Positions 43,810-53,557 are shown, counted from the stretch's first letter. The stretch is DNA of 64,000 nt from Nitrososphaerota archaeon (GCA_021324115.1 JAJPJS010000018.1:62001-126000); one strand, 5' to 3'. The notes: generated by a model from the sequence alone, not told the origin. A program made the numbers and translations.

Positions 43810-44324
43810 CATCAAAGTTGGTTTCCCCGAAGCAAAGGCAGAGGAAGAAACCTCTCACAGACTCACAGATTGTGGTCGATGAGAAAACACAGCTTCCACA
43901 GCTGGTTTCCAGAAGAGTGCTTGAGCAGAGGTACGTGATACCCGTAGTCAGGATAATGCCTTTCTACAGGAATCTGATGAAAGGCAGGCTCGTTGGAACC
44001 AGGTGCAAGGTGTGCGGCGCAACCTACTTCCCGCCAAGGGGGGATTGCTGCAAATGTGGAAGTTCCGACATGTCGGTTAAGAAGCTCTCCGAAAAGGGGG
44101 AGCTTGTTTCGTTTACAAAGATATTTGTCAAACCCTCCAGCTTCTCCCAATTCCCAGACTACATGGTGGGTGTGGCCAGAATGGAAGGTGACCTCAAGGT
44201 GCTGTCCTGGCTGAGAGGCGTGCAGCCAGACAGGGTGAAGGTTGGTATGAAGGTAGCGGTAAAGATTCAGAAACGGGTGGAGGACGGGGCGCTTGAGTAT
44301 TATTTAGAACCTGCTCCATCATGA
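43806..44324 (+). CDS. DUF35 zinc-ribbon/OB-fold acyl-CoA-binding protein
   Basis: The 172-residue protein has a rubredoxin-like zinc site (CKVCGATYFPPRGDCCKCG) followed by an OB domain with SFTKIFVKPSSF and VGVARMEGDLKVLSWLRG. DUF35 proteins form complexes with archaeal thiolases and, in some groups, HMG-CoA synthase, channelling intermediates. Its coupling to the 42628 thiolase (ATGA overlap) makes a thiolase complex likely. An extra polar N-terminal segment of about 35 residues precedes the zinc site. Confidence 0.9.
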   Translation: MTSKLVSPKQRQRKKPLTDSQIVVDEKTQLPQLVSRRVLEQRYVIPVVRIMPFYRNLMKGRLVGTRCKVCGATYFPPRGDCCKCGSSDMSVKKLSEKGELVSFTKIFVKPSSFSQFPDYMVGVARMEGDLKVLSWLRGVQPDRVKVGMKVAVKIQKRVEDGALEYYLEPAPS

Positions 44325-44328
44325 CTCG

Positions 44329-45516
44329 TTAATCGTAGAATCCTTTTCCCCTTGATGCGCCCACATCTCCTTCCTTTACCATCTTCGACAGCAGCGGTTC
44401 AGGTGTGAACCAGGGCTGGCCCATCTTTTTCTTCAGCTGTTCCAAATTCGATAAAACCGTATCCAGCCCCCACTCATCCGCCATGCGAAGAAGTCCCTTG
44501 GGGAACCCGAGACCGAGTTTGACGGAGAGGTCGATATCATCCCTGGTGGCCACGCCGTTTGACATGATCCATACCGCTTCATTCACCGCAGGGGAGAGAA
44601 GAAGCGAAGCCGATACCTTATTCGAAAGCTCCCTTGGGATCTCCGCCCTCGGCCGTTCCTTTGTATAGGTGTAGAAGCCGGCGCCGGTCTTCATGCCAAG
44701 CCTTCCAGATTCTACCCTCTCTTTGAGCATCTTCTGAGCGGTCACCTGAAAGCCCCTTTCCGCGAGGGCATTCTCCACGAAGTACACCACGTCCAGCCCC
44801 ACATAGTCCGCGAGTTCGAATGCGCCCATCGGCAGGCCTGCATTATACTTCAGGGAGGAGTCCACCTCTTCGACTGTGGCCAGGCCATTCTCCACTGCAA
44901 GCCTTGTGGTCACCATCATTCTGACGAGGATCCTGTTGACAATGAAGCCTGGAACGTCCTTATTCACCAGGACAGATTTCTTTCCGAGCCTGTCCGCGAA
45001 TTTAATCGCAAAATCAACCACTTCCTGCGAGGTGTCGTGCCCCCTTATGATTTCGATCAGCTGCATCACGGGGGGCGGGTTGAAGAAATGAAGACCCACG
45101 ACCCTTGAGGGGTCTGATACGGAGGATGCAATTTCACTTATCGGAAGACTGCTTGTGTTGGTCGCAAGAATGGTGCCGCGTGGAACAAGGCTGTCCAGCT
45201 TTCTGAAGGTTTCTTTCTTGATATCGAGCTTTTCGGGTACCGCCTCGACGACGAGTTCGGTATCCTTTACAGCCTTCGCGAAATCAAGCTCGAAGCTTAT
45301 TCGGGACAGAATGGAAGCGGGGTCTTCCCCGAGCTGCGATTTGGCAGCCATCCTCGAAAGACTCCATGATATCTTTTCCTTCGCATTATCAAGAAATCTC
45401 TGCTCTATGTCGGTGAGGGCAACACGGGCACCGGATATCGCTATCACTTCTGCGATTCCATGCCCCATCGTACCCGCGCCAACCACGCTCACCTTGGTCG
45501 GGGTATCAGGCATCAC
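44329..45516 (-). CDS. 3-hydroxyacyl-CoA dehydrogenase
   Basis: An NAD-dependent dehydrogenase of beta-oxidation. The Rossmann loop is VGAGTMGHGIAEV, then LATNTSSLPISEIA with the catalytic region, and GLHFFNPPPVMQLIEI with the active His. After the first C-terminal 3HCDH domain a second one follows (SPAVNEAVWIMSNG and LGLGFPKGLL), making 395 residues. Many archaeal homologues continue into an enoyl-CoA hydratase domain. This one stops before it. Its ATG overlaps the SCP2 gene stop by 4 bases. Confidence 0.93.
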   Translation of the reverse strand: MMPDTPTKVSVVGAGTMGHGIAEVIAISGARVALTDIEQRFLDNAKEKISWSLSRMAAKSQLGEDPASILSRISFELDFAKAVKDTELVVEAVPEKLDIKKETFRKLDSLVPRGTILATNTSSLPISEIASSVSDPSRVVGLHFFNPPPVMQLIEIIRGHDTSQEVVDFAIKFADRLGKKSVLVNKDVPGFIVNRILVRMMVTTRLAVENGLATVEEVDSSLKYNAGLPMGAFELADYVGLDVVYFVENALAERGFQVTAQKMLKERVESGRLGMKTGAGFYTYTKERPRAEIPRELSNKVSASLLLSPAVNEAVWIMSNGVATRDDIDLSVKLGLGFPKGLLRMADEWGLDTVLSNLEQLKKKMGQPWFTPEPLLSKMVKEGDVGASRGKGFYD

Positions 45517-45857
45517 TGGGCACCCTTAAGCAGATTGTTGAGCGCCATCGTCCTGAACACATCTCCCTGAACTTTGATTCTGCCAGAAAGAAATGCCTGG
45601 ACTCCATCAAGCTGACCGTTCATGAGTTGCTCCAAGTCGGCCGGGGACATCGTCATGGTGGAAACGGGGTTCGGGTGGTCCCCGGACTCCACCACGATGG
45701 CCTGACTGCTGAGCTTTATGACTGCAGAAAAGCCAGCGGTAGTTTTCAGCACGAAAACCTGCTCATTCGATGGCAGTTTGTCCTTGATCTTCGGGAAGTT
45801 TCTATCTGCCAACTCCTTGATTCTGCCCAGTAGGTCGTCTGGTCCAGAGGAGGACAT
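45513..45857 (-). CDS. SCP2 sterol-carrier-like lipid-binding protein
   Basis: The small SCP2 fold binds fatty acyl chains. The sequence has the expected pattern of FVLKTTAGFSAVIKLSSQAIVVESG strands, ADLEQLMNGQLDGVQAFLSGRIKVQGD and a final helix MALNNLL. ATG 45857 is preferred over GTG 45866 because AATAAATCC lies about 28 bp upstream. It is the first gene of a pair with the hydroxyacyl-CoA dehydrogenase, so it may carry long acyl-CoA to the enzymes (inference). Length of 114 residues is normal. Confidence 0.9.
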   Translation of the reverse strand: MSSSGPDDLLGRIKELADRNFPKIKDKLPSNEQVFVLKTTAGFSAVIKLSSQAIVVESGDHPNPVSTMTMSPADLEQLMNGQLDGVQAFLSGRIKVQGDVFRTMALNNLLKGAQ

Positions 45858-46020
45858 GGGTATCACTATTTCACCGGCCGGATTTATTGTTTGTGCAAGA
45901 AAGGAACGTTCAGATGATTATTCGACGACGTTCGATACCTCACTGGATTCAAAAGCAATAAGAGTGCGAGCTTCCAACCCGTTCATGTGATGCCTCCTCA
46001 CAACCGGAATTCCGGGCCAG

Positions 46021-47919
46021 TTGTGCCAAGGACTTCTTCCTGGGTCGGGGTTGAGTAACTTGTATCAGCCCTTTGGTTCGCTGGAATATGTTCTTCTTTA
46101 TGTCACGGCCGTTGCAACTGTTATCGCCCTTCTGGCCTCTCTCTTTTTGCAGGTCAGAAAGAAGAATGTCAAGCTGAAGTTCGATTCTCTGCTTCAGCTG
46201 GGAAGGGAGGAGGTTGCCCGTCTGTTCAGGAAGGATGCCGTGTTCATAATGCATGGATCAATAATAGCCGGAATCATCGTGACGATTGGATTAACGCTCT
46301 TTGACCCGTTTGAAGCATCGCTGTACATCATAAGATACATTCTCCTGGCTCTGACTGTCCCGGTTTTCGCAGGTCTTCTGGCTGCTTTGGTTTGGCGTGT
46401 CTTCAGGCTCACAGCCAGTACCAGAGTCCACAAAATGCTTGGTTCTGGCGGACGGTTTCGGCGCAGTTCAATCGTGCTGCAGTCCATACTTATAGTGATA
46501 ATCGCACTTACAATGCTTCAGGCATTTCTGGAGTGGTTTCCCGGTTTCAGGCTCGAGACCACATCGCTCGATGCGTTCAAGAATGTGCTGATCGCTGTTT
46601 TCTACGCTGGGCCGGCCGTAAACTTGCTGAAGAACTTTCAGAGACCAAGGTCTGATATCACCACACCCTTTCTCCTGAAGGATGTGCTGGAGGGAAGAAT
46701 GGACCCCTCCCAGGTCAGAATGGGTGTGACCTCAATCTCACAATTCCAGGATTATGAAACGACGTCCATAGATTCATGCGTCGAAATCGGAGCATGCGAG
46801 GCTGCATGCCCCGCTACTGCGGTTGACAGACCCCTGTCCCCCAGGGTTCTGGTACGGAAGCTCAAACTGCTGAAGAGCGACCATGAGAATGAATCACAGG
46901 TTTTCGATACGATAAATGAACAGGAGTTGTGGTCCTGCACCACCTGTGGGGCGTGCGTCGAAAGCTGTCCTGTCGGTGTGAGGCATGTCGATATGATAAT
47001 CGACATGCGCAGAAGCCTCGTGGCCGAAAACAGGCTGGACAAGAAGAAGTCAGACCTTCTTGCGAGTCTTAACCAGGTAAGGAATTCGCTCGGAATTCCA
47101 AACGCGGGCAGGAACAGCTGGCTCAGCGAAATGGGTTTGAAAACCGTGGATGAAAACAGGAGTTTCGAATACCTTGTCTGGGTCGGGTGCATGAGCAGCT
47201 TCGATGAAGGCTCGAAGGGCTCCATAAAGGCTCTCCTGGTTCTGCTCGGGCAGGCTGGAATTCTTGATAGATTCGCGATGCTTGGAGAGCAGGAAACCTG
47301 CTGCGGCGACCCGGCGCGAAGGCTGGGCGAAGAAAGCCTTTTCCAGGAAATGGCCCTCGGCAATATAGAACTCTTCAAGAAGTATGGCGTGAAGAAGATT
47401 GTTCTCACCTGTCCACACGGATGCAACACCTTTTCGAAGGAGTATCCGAATCTCGACCCTTGGATGAAGGAAGTCAAGGTGTATCATCAGGTACAGCTGC
47501 TGGAGGAGCTCGCTGCTGGTGGCAAGCTGGCTCTGGAGGATTCGGGCGAGAAGCTGACGATTCACGACCCCTGCTACCTGTCCCGCTACGGTGGTGTCGT
47601 GGACACACAGAGAAAGCTGCTCGGTAGAATTTCAGATGTGGTGGAGTCTCATCCGCATGGCGAAAAGACGTTCTGCTGCGGAGCCGGTGGAGCGAACTAC
47701 TGGTATGAGGTACCTGAACGCAAGAGAATAAGTCATGTTAGAATGGAGCAGCTGAACGATTCCGGCGCAGAGACGGTTGTAACGATGTGTCCCTTCTGTA
47801 ATGCGATGCTAAAGGATGCTTCGAGGTCGAAGAATCTCGACGAGAACAGGATCAAGGATGTTTCCGAAGTTATGATTGAATCCACAAAGACTTCTCATGA
47901 AACGAAAGATGTTAATTAG
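46021..47919 (+). CDS. Membrane Fe-S oxidoreductase (HdrD/GlpC-like, ETF:quinone type)
   Basis: About five membrane helices (residues 22-205) precede a two-cluster ferredoxin domain and two CCG domains (CCGDP and CCGAGGANYW, with the second CPFC). This is the layout of membrane proteins proposed to move electrons from ETF to menaquinone in fatty-acid oxidation. The first 4Fe-4S motif is altered: Cys253, Ile256, Cys259, Cys263, where Ile256 replaces the usual second Cys. The second motif is complete (306, 309, 312, 316). The start is TTG 46021. A later TTG is possible. Confidence 0.85.
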   Translation: MCQGLLPGSGLSNLYQPFGSLEYVLLYVTAVATVIALLASLFLQVRKKNVKLKFDSLLQLGREEVARLFRKDAVFIMHGSIIAGIIVTIGLTLFDPFEASLYIIRYILLALTVPVFAGLLAALVWRVFRLTASTRVHKMLGSGGRFRRSSIVLQSILIVIIALTMLQAFLEWFPGFRLETTSLDAFKNVLIAVFYAGPAVNLLKNFQRPRSDITTPFLLKDVLEGRMDPSQVRMGVTSISQFQDYETTSIDSCVEIGACEAACPATAVDRPLSPRVLVRKLKLLKSDHENESQVFDTINEQELWSCTTCGACVESCPVGVRHVDMIIDMRRSLVAENRLDKKKSDLLASLNQVRNSLGIPNAGRNSWLSEMGLKTVDENRSFEYLVWVGCMSSFDEGSKGSIKALLVLLGQAGILDRFAMLGEQETCCGDPARRLGEESLFQEMALGNIELFKKYGVKKIVLTCPHGCNTFSKEYPNLDPWMKEVKVYHQVQLLEELAAGGKLALEDSGEKLTIHDPCYLSRYGGVVDTQRKLLGRISDVVESHPHGEKTFCCGAGGANYWYEVPERKRISHVRMEQLNDSGAETVVTMCPFCNAMLKDASRSKNLDENRIKDVSEVMIESTKTSHETKDVN

Positions 47920-47939
47920 AGTTGGGGGATACCGCTGAC

Positions 47940-48362
47940 ATGGTCGGTGTATCCTCAAAGAGGCTTGAACGACTGGCCGCTGATGCATCGAAGCTAGCTT
48001 ATTCACCATATTCAAAGGTGAAGGTTGGTGCCGCTCTTTTGACATCCGATGGCAGGGTGTTCACGGGATGTAATATCGAAAATTCATCGTACGGCCTGAC
48101 GATCTGTGCCGAGAGGGTGGCAGCTGTGAAGGCGGTTTCTGAGGGCTCGAGAAAGTTCAAAAAAATTGTTTTGACCTCGAACCTACCCGGCTTTACCTAT
48201 CCCTGTGGGGCGTGCAGGCAGTTCCTTTCTGAGTTTTCTGACGGATTAAAGGTGGAGATCATTTCCCGTGATAGGAAGAGGCGAGAATTCGCGCTGGAGA
48301 AGCTGTTTCCCAATGCGTTTCTCCTGAGACAGAAAGAAAGAGCCGGTTCTGAAACAGACTGA
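47940..48362 (+). CDS. cdd: Cytidine deaminase
   Basis: It deaminates cytidine and deoxycytidine for pyrimidine salvage. Zinc ligands are Cys in TGCNIENSSYG with the catalytic Glu nearby in ICAERVAAVKA, and the pair in YPCGACRQFLSEF. The length of 140 residues from ATG 47940 is the small tetrameric type. The longer TTG frame from 47922 is less likely. It lies 20 bp after the Fe-S oxidoreductase and may be cotranscribed. Confidence 0.93.
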   Translation: MVGVSSKRLERLAADASKLAYSPYSKVKVGAALLTSDGRVFTGCNIENSSYGLTICAERVAAVKAVSEGSRKFKKIVLTSNLPGFTYPCGACRQFLSEFSDGLKVEIISRDRKRREFALEKLFPNAFLLRQKERAGSETD

Positions 48363-48378
48363 ATCCGGGCGTCGCTCG

Positions 48379-49179
48379 ATGAACAACATAGACCCGATAC
48401 TTTTCCTCCAACCATTAGCCTCGCTTCTGATAGGAGTGATACCACTCGTCTACATGAAGTTGAAGAACAAGACGTCGTTGTGGGCCTCATTGCTGATAGC
48501 GTCCGCTGCAGCCTATTTCTCCGCAATAGCAGCGAAGGTTGTGCTGCAGTATCTAACAGTAAGACCGCTGACGGCAATTATCGGACAGGGTGTCCCACTG
48601 GCTATCTATTTTGGAGTGCAGACATCCATCTTTGAGGTCGGATTCGCTTATCTGGTGATACGGTATGCTTCAAGAAAAGCCAAGCTTGATCCCCGGGACG
48701 GCGAGTTCTACGGACTCGGTCTTGCATTCTGGGAAAATGGGGTTTATCTGGGTGCCCTTTCGCTGATCAACCTGCTTTCAATCTACCTCATTCTGCAATC
48801 AAATTCAGCGCTGGCCGAGCAGACATACAAGATTCTGGTATCCACCAACCCTGCACTTTTCGAATTACCCGGCAAGCTTTTGGTTCCCGTAGCTGTATCT
48901 GCAGTCGAGAGGATTTCTTCCCTTCTTGCGCACTTCTCATGGGGTACCCTGGCGACGCTGGCGGTTCTGACAAAGCGCATCAGGTACCTTCTCTATGCGC
49001 TTCCGATGGGACTCGTTGACACATTTGCCGCCCTCTATCAGTTTCACATCGTCAGGCTGCTTCCCACCGAGGTTGTGGTGTTTGTGTGGAGCCTTGCGTG
49101 CTTCATCATAACCCTCATGGCACTCCGAAGTTCATACGTAACCCCTCTGAAGAATCGAGCGGCCGCTGCTCCCGCATGA
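48379..49179 (+). CDS. YhfC-family multi-helix membrane protein
   Basis: The 266-residue protein has about seven membrane helices and the conserved block GEFYGLGLAFWENGVYLG followed later by VERISSLLAHFSWGTLA, characteristic of the YhfC family (PF10086), which has been linked to intramembrane glutamic peptidases. Conserved Glu (FWENG) and His (LAHFSWG) lie in helices, consistent with that idea. Function unproven. It follows cdd by 16 bp and converges on the MFS gene. Confidence 0.8.
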   Translation: MNNIDPILFLQPLASLLIGVIPLVYMKLKNKTSLWASLLIASAAAYFSAIAAKVVLQYLTVRPLTAIIGQGVPLAIYFGVQTSIFEVGFAYLVIRYASRKAKLDPRDGEFYGLGLAFWENGVYLGALSLINLLSIYLILQSNSALAEQTYKILVSTNPALFELPGKLLVPVAVSAVERISSLLAHFSWGTLATLAVLTKRIRYLLYALPMGLVDTFAALYQFHIVRLLPTEVVVFVWSLACFIITLMALRSSYVTPLKNRAAAAPA

Positions 49180-49188
49180 TGTCAGGAT

Positions 49189-50328
49189 TCACAGCGGAAA
49201 CTCGGGTCCAAGTTTCCGCCTGCCCGCAATGCCTATCATTGCGGCAAGTATCATCATCAGTGCCGGAAGTGCAAGGGTGAGCGAGAGACCGCCAACCGCA
49301 ACGTAACCAGCGACCGCCGGACCCAGGAAGGTGCCCAGACCGATCGATGACTCGAACATGCCGGCAGCCCTGCCTCTGTATTCTACCGGACCCACCACCA
49401 TCTTGCTGATCGTCGCCGAATAGATGTAGCCTATGCAGGCACCGGTAAGGAAGGATGTAAGCGAATCGAGAGCGAAGAATGTGCCTACAAAAATTGCAGA
49501 AATCGGGAAGATTACGGCGATCGCGGAGAAGGACCAGAACATGTTTTGAAGACCGATTCTCTTCCTGACGTTTTCGGAGAAGATGAAGGCGACCAGCCTG
49601 CCAAGAAGAAAGAGGGAAACGACTGTGCCCCACTCCAGAACGGAGAAGTTCAGAGTGGTTGCATACCTGGGGTAGAAGGTGGTTACTATCTGGGCTGTCA
49701 CCCCGTACATAGCGGAGAAGTAGAGCGGAAGCAGGGGTATCCTTCTCCTGCTCGACTGTGAGAATTTGATCGTCTGTGACTCGATATGTGCTCTGTGCGG
49801 GGCGGGTGTCAGTCCAATGAATAGGGCCCCGAGAAGGGCGACAAGGGAAGACATCGCCAGGGTGAACCGTATCGATGTGGCGAGAACTATTACTCCGCCA
49901 AATATGGGGGCGAAGGCGGCACCCACCCCCCAGGCGATGTTGAATCTTGCCAGGCCCCTGTAAGGGTCCTCACTGCTCGTGCTCACCAGCGACTCGAGTG
50001 GAGGCCAAACCATCGACCAGCCGAACCCTTCGACCACCCTCAGCGGTATGAATAGCACGGGGTTTGTTATGAGGAAGTATCCTGCGCTAAGTATGCTCAC
50101 GGTCAGTGTTCCGGCTATGAGCATTCTCTTTTGTCCAACTCGGTCCGAAAGTCTGCCCATGATGAATGGCATCACCACATAAACGATAGAACTCGCCCCG
50201 CCGATGATTCCTACGGTTTCGTTGTTTGCTCCCAGATTGTACGCCCTGTATGGTATGTAGATGGAGAGGGTGGTTAGCGAGACCTCGGCGAAAAAGGCTA
50301 TTAAGGCAAGATTCCACGATTGCTTCAT
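49189..50328 (-). CDS. Major facilitator superfamily transporter
   Basis: Twelve hydrophobic segments in 379 residues, with the loop 2-3 motif MGRLSDRVGQKRMLIAG, are diagnostic of MFS carriers. The position-equivalent loop in the second half (GPVEYRGRAAGMFES) is also recognisable. Direction and substrate cannot be read from the sequence. Drug or small-acid efflux are common for this size. It is in line with, and 27 bp downstream of, the endonuclease III gene, so weak coupling is possible. Confidence 0.9.
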   Translation of the reverse strand: MKQSWNLALIAFFAEVSLTTLSIYIPYRAYNLGANNETVGIIGGASSIVYVVMPFIMGRLSDRVGQKRMLIAGTLTVSILSAGYFLITNPVLFIPLRVVEGFGWSMVWPPLESLVSTSSEDPYRGLARFNIAWGVGAAFAPIFGGVIVLATSIRFTLAMSSLVALLGALFIGLTPAPHRAHIESQTIKFSQSSRRRIPLLPLYFSAMYGVTAQIVTTFYPRYATTLNFSVLEWGTVVSLFLLGRLVAFIFSENVRKRIGLQNMFWSFSAIAVIFPISAIFVGTFFALDSLTSFLTGACIGYIYSATISKMVVGPVEYRGRAAGMFESSIGLGTFLGPAVAGYVAVGGLSLTLALPALMMILAAMIGIAGRRKLGPEFPL

Positions 50329-50355
50329 TTTGGCATCCCTGAAACCAGAAAATGA

Positions 50356-51066
50356 TCAACTACGTTTCTGCTTAAGAACCACCTGGTTGTAGTAGTCGCA
50401 CACGGGTCGAAGTGAACAGATGCTGCATCTGGGTCCGACGGGTCTGCATATGGTCTGTCCGAACCTCACAAAGAGCTCGTTGAGTTCCAGCCAGTATCTT
50501 TTGGGAACAACCTTCATCAGTTCCGTCTCGGTCTGCTCGGGGGTCGCGGTCCTGACCAGTCCTATCCTGTTTGATATTCTGTGCACGTGTGTATCGACCG
50601 GTATAGCAGGATGGCCGAAGCCGTAAACGAGAACACAGTTGGCAGTTTTTCTTCCAACGGAGGGCAGGCTCAGCAGTTGTTCCAGGTCATCTGGAACCCT
50701 GCCCGCGTATTTGGATACGATTGCCCTGGATACTTCGATGATGTTCCTGGCCTTGACGTTGTAGAACCCCGCGGGCCGAATGAGAGTCCTGACTTTTTCT
50801 TCGTCGGCGTGGGCAAGTTCCTGAGCGGAACCGTATACGCCGAACAGGTTGTCCACGGCCCTGGTCGTGTTCTCGTCTCTGGTCCTCTGCGAAAGGATGG
50901 TTCCGATCAGAATTCTGAAGGGGTCGTCCTCCTCCCTTTCCTTGAGTTCGGCCAGGGCTGTGGCTCTCCTGTCGGAGGAGGAGTCCACCATGCGCCTTAT
51001 CCGACCCAGGATCTGGGGGACACTCTTCTTCAATTCTCTTGGCACTTGCACCCTGTTGAGATTCAT
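50356..51066 (-). CDS. nth: Endonuclease III (DNA glycosylase/AP lyase)
   Basis: It removes oxidised pyrimidines in base-excision repair. The helix-hairpin-helix is [17 protein letters not shown] with catalytic Lys, followed by [14 protein letters not shown] with catalytic Asp. The C-terminal 4Fe-4S site is Cys-x6-Cys-x2-Cys-x5-Cys ([17 protein letters not shown]). ATG 51066 overlaps the M20 peptidase stop by one base (TGATG), while the longer frame starts with TTG 51069. Length of 236 residues is normal. Confidence 0.95.
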   Translation of the reverse strand: MNLNRVQVPRELKKSVPQILGRIRRMVDSSSDRRATALAELKEREEDDPFRILIGTILSQRTRDENTTRAVDNLFGVYGSAQELAHADEEKVRTLIRPAGFYNVKARNIIEVSRAIVSKYAGRVPDDLEQLLSLPSVGRKTANCVLVYGFGHPAIPVDTHVHRISNRIGLVRTATPEQTETELMKVVPKRYWLELNELFVRFGQTICRPVGPRCSICSLRPVCDYYNQVVLKQKRS

Positions 51067-52238
51067 CAAGCACCTTTGTCCAGCAGTCTCAGCGTGCTCC
51101 TGTACAGGATTTCTACACCATACTTCAGTGCATCTTCATCCAGGTTGAATGTCGGGCTGTGGTGAGGGCTGGCTATCCCCTTCGATTCATTCCTGACTCC
51201 GAGAAAGAAGTATGCTCCCCTTCTTTCTTTGGTGAAGTAGCTGAAATCCTCTCCCCCCATTCTAGGCGGAGGGTGAAGGACGTTTTCCTTTCCCAGGAGT
51301 TCTGATGCGACATCATCGAACACCTTTGCAACACCAGGGTCATTCTCCAGTACCGGATAGCCATCCTCCCAGTAGAAGTCGTACGAAGCTCCAACCGGAA
51401 GGCATACCCCCTTCGCAACCTTCTCTATCTCATCCTTCAGTAGTGCTTTCATGTCATCGCTCAGCGTGCGCACGGTACCCGTGAGTTCTGCCCTAGGTGC
51501 TATCACGTTGTCCCGGTACCCCGCATTGAAAGTCCCCACGGATATGACCGCAGGGACTACAGGGTTCTTGCGTCTTGAAATGACCGACTGCAGGTTGACG
51601 ACGAACTGAGAGGCCAGTACGATCGCGTCTATCGTGTCGTGCGGCTCCGAACCATGACCCCCCTTTCCATGAATGGTGATCTTGAACATGTCAGCGTTGG
51701 CCATGCTTGGTCCATACCAGACCTCCACCTTCCCAGTTGGTATCGTCGAGTCAGTATGCTGGCCGATTACAAAGTCCACATCCTTCAGAACGCCTGCCTT
51801 GATCATTTCTATCGCTCCGCCAGGAGGACGTTCCTCCGCAGGTTGGAACAGAAGCCTTACGGTCCCTTTGAATCTGGTCCTGTCCTTGACCAGGAGTCGC
51901 GCGAGTCCGAGCAGCATTGAGATATGGCCGTCATGACCGCACGCATGCATGACACCCTTGTTTTCCGATACATAGTCGAAATGATTCTCTTCCACGATTG
52001 GCAGCCCATCCATGTCCGCCCTCACGGCCACCGTTCGCCCGGGTTCGGAACCCTTGATGTCCGCCACTATTGCCGTCTGGGTGACCCGACTTGGGACAAG
52101 ACCGAGGGATCTCAATTCAGACTCTATTTTGTTGGCTGTCTCAAATTCATTGAAACCCAGCTCTGGATGCCGGTGAAAGTGCCGCCTCAGCGACACAACA
52201 TAATCCGAGACTTCGGCTGCGGCAAGTTGAGATGACAT
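51066..52238 (-). CDS. M20-family metallo-amidohydrolase
   Basis: A two-zinc peptidase or amidohydrolase of the M20D (hippuricase/IAA-amino-acid hydrolase) type. The metal and catalytic residues are in [36 protein letters not shown] and the final HHSPTFN. The lid domain [21 protein letters not shown] is present. The 390 residues are typical. It removes acyl groups from amino acids or cleaves short peptides; the exact substrate is not deducible. First gene of a pair with nth. Confidence 0.92.
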   Translation of the reverse strand: MSSQLAAAEVSDYVVSLRRHFHRHPELGFNEFETANKIESELRSLGLVPSRVTQTAIVADIKGSEPGRTVAVRADMDGLPIVEENHFDYVSENKGVMHACGHDGHISMLLGLARLLVKDRTRFKGTVRLLFQPAEERPPGGAIEMIKAGVLKDVDFVIGQHTDSTIPTGKVEVWYGPSMANADMFKITIHGKGGHGSEPHDTIDAIVLASQFVVNLQSVISRRKNPVVPAVISVGTFNAGYRDNVIAPRAELTGTVRTLSDDMKALLKDEIEKVAKGVCLPVGASYDFYWEDGYPVLENDPGVAKVFDDVASELLGKENVLHPPPRMGGEDFSYFTKERRGAYFFLGVRNESKGIASPHHSPTFNLDEDALKYGVEILYRSTLRLLDKGA

Positions 52239-52429
52239 ATTCTTTTACCCTGGAATACCATGGGCAGAATGAGTCGAGCCTATAAGCGCATCGAAACACC
52301 TGAGCTGCAAGGCGGCTGCATAGGCGAGAAGCATAAGGCTGCCGGCAAAATCGCCCATCAACGTATTCACACGGATGTGAAGGGGCTCTACGCTAACCTT
52401 TTGTGATCTCAAAAAATATTGGTTGCGAC

Positions 52430-52858
52430 CTACTTTGCTGGGAAAGACCAGTGATCGTGCACGATCTGCCATCTTGGCCCATGCTTTTCCCATACGGCTG
52501 TATGCCTGCCTGTTTCCTTCATCTTGGTGCCGTTTTTCAGCCTAGCGCTGAAGTCAATCGTGGAATGAGTAACTGCCACATTTCCCCACCTCATCACCTT
52601 GAAGTCGTCCTTCATGGCAAGCCTGCTTGCATTGGGAGGCATATTATCGAAGAACGTCTTCTTTACACCTGCAGCATACTCCTTCCAGCCAGTGTACTTG
52701 ATTGGTGCGAAGTCGAAAAAGACATGGTCCGGGTCCTTCGAGTAGAAACGCGATGGCTTTGAAACGTCCTGTGATTCCCACGCTTTGTAAAGTTCCGTCA
52801 CAAGTTTCTTGAATGCTTTTTGATCGGCCAGGTTCGACTTTTTATTTGAACCTTGCAA
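52430..52858 (-). CDS. NTF2/SnoaL-like small protein
   Basis: The protein has the NTF2-like cone pattern: an N-terminal helix (FKKLVTELYKAWESQD), then FFDFAPIKYTGWKEY, VMRWGNVAVTHSTIDFSA and a final WQIVHDHWS strand, as in DUF4440/SnoaL proteins used as enzymes or binding domains. The frame is open from ATG 52921, but TATATAAG (about 52883-52890) lies inside it. The TTG at 52858, about 26 bp after that box, is therefore the likelier start (142 residues). No catalytic residues can be assigned. Confidence 0.72.
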   Translation of the reverse strand: MQGSNKKSNLADQKAFKKLVTELYKAWESQDVSKPSRFYSKDPDHVFFDFAPIKYTGWKEYAAGVKKTFFDNMPPNASRLAMKDDFKVMRWGNVAVTHSTIDFSARLKNGTKMKETGRHTAVWEKHGPRWQIVHDHWSFPAK

Positions 52859-53007
52859 CTCGGTGTGAATTGATATTTTCAGTATATAAGAGAATGCTTG
52901 CCACTCTGATGAATACGTCAACAGACGAAGTGATTTTCTTCAAAGCAAGCACGCCCGGCTGTCTCATCACGTGAGCATTTTCATTATTCCGGCTTCCGAT
53001 TATGTTG

Positions 53008-53091
53008 CGCCGGGGATGGGATTTGAACCCACGAGGGCTTTCGCCCACAGACTTAGCAGGCCTGCCCCATACCAGGCTTGGGTACCCCGGC
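53008..53091 (-). tRNA. tRNA-Ser (GCT), no intron
   Basis: Acceptor GCCGGGG pairs with CCCCGGC, discriminator G, no encoded CCA. The anticodon stem CAGGC/GTCTG encloses the loop CTGCTAA (anticodon GCT). The long variable arm GGGC-GAAA-GCCC confirms a class II tRNA. T arm TGGG-TTCAAAT-CCCA. This is the only tRNA in the window without an intron. Confidence 0.95.
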
Positions 53092-53225
53092 CCATCTGCC
53101 CGTGTGAATCGGGAGTATTAATTACCTTTTCAGTTCTTGATTTTGACTCAGAGTTTTCAATTTTGAAAGGACCTGCTCCGCAGGCGAGCGTTCAGATAGA
53201 TTATGGCCTGAATTCAGATAGACGA

Positions 53226-53557
53226 CGGGCGACGGACCCTCCGGATTCCCATGACATACCCCCCGCTGTACCAAGACAGCGAATCGCCCACGTAGACCCA
53301 ACAGCGTAACCGCACCGCCTTAGTGCTGCTCCCTCCCGGGCCTGACACGTTTCGACGGTTCGGGGAATAGTCGCACTCCCTTCGAAGTGCCTTTTCCCTT
53401 TGCGACCACCCGTTGGGGCGCAGGTTCAGCTCCACCGGCTTGGCCTGGGCGAGAGGCATGCCATGTTAACCTGAAGGTTGCTGGTCCTCGCTTGTAGCCG
53501 GTTTCGAGTATGGAAGACGGCTGGCCTCCCGACCCTACCCATCGCCCAGTCCGACGC
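53226..53557 (-). ncRNA. ffs: Signal recognition particle RNA (7S)
   Basis: The minus strand carries the universal SRP S-domain motif, GTCAGGCCCGGGAGGGAGCA, at 53327-53346, which is the binding site of SRP54. The RNA is about 330 nt. Its 5' end (GGCGTCGGAC at 53549-53558) pairs with the 3' end (GTCCGTCGCC near 53228-53237) at 9 of 10 positions, closing helix 1/5 of an archaeal 7S RNA. A TATA box (53569-53577) lies just upstream. Several short frames overlap it but are not genes. Ends are approximate. Confidence 0.93.
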
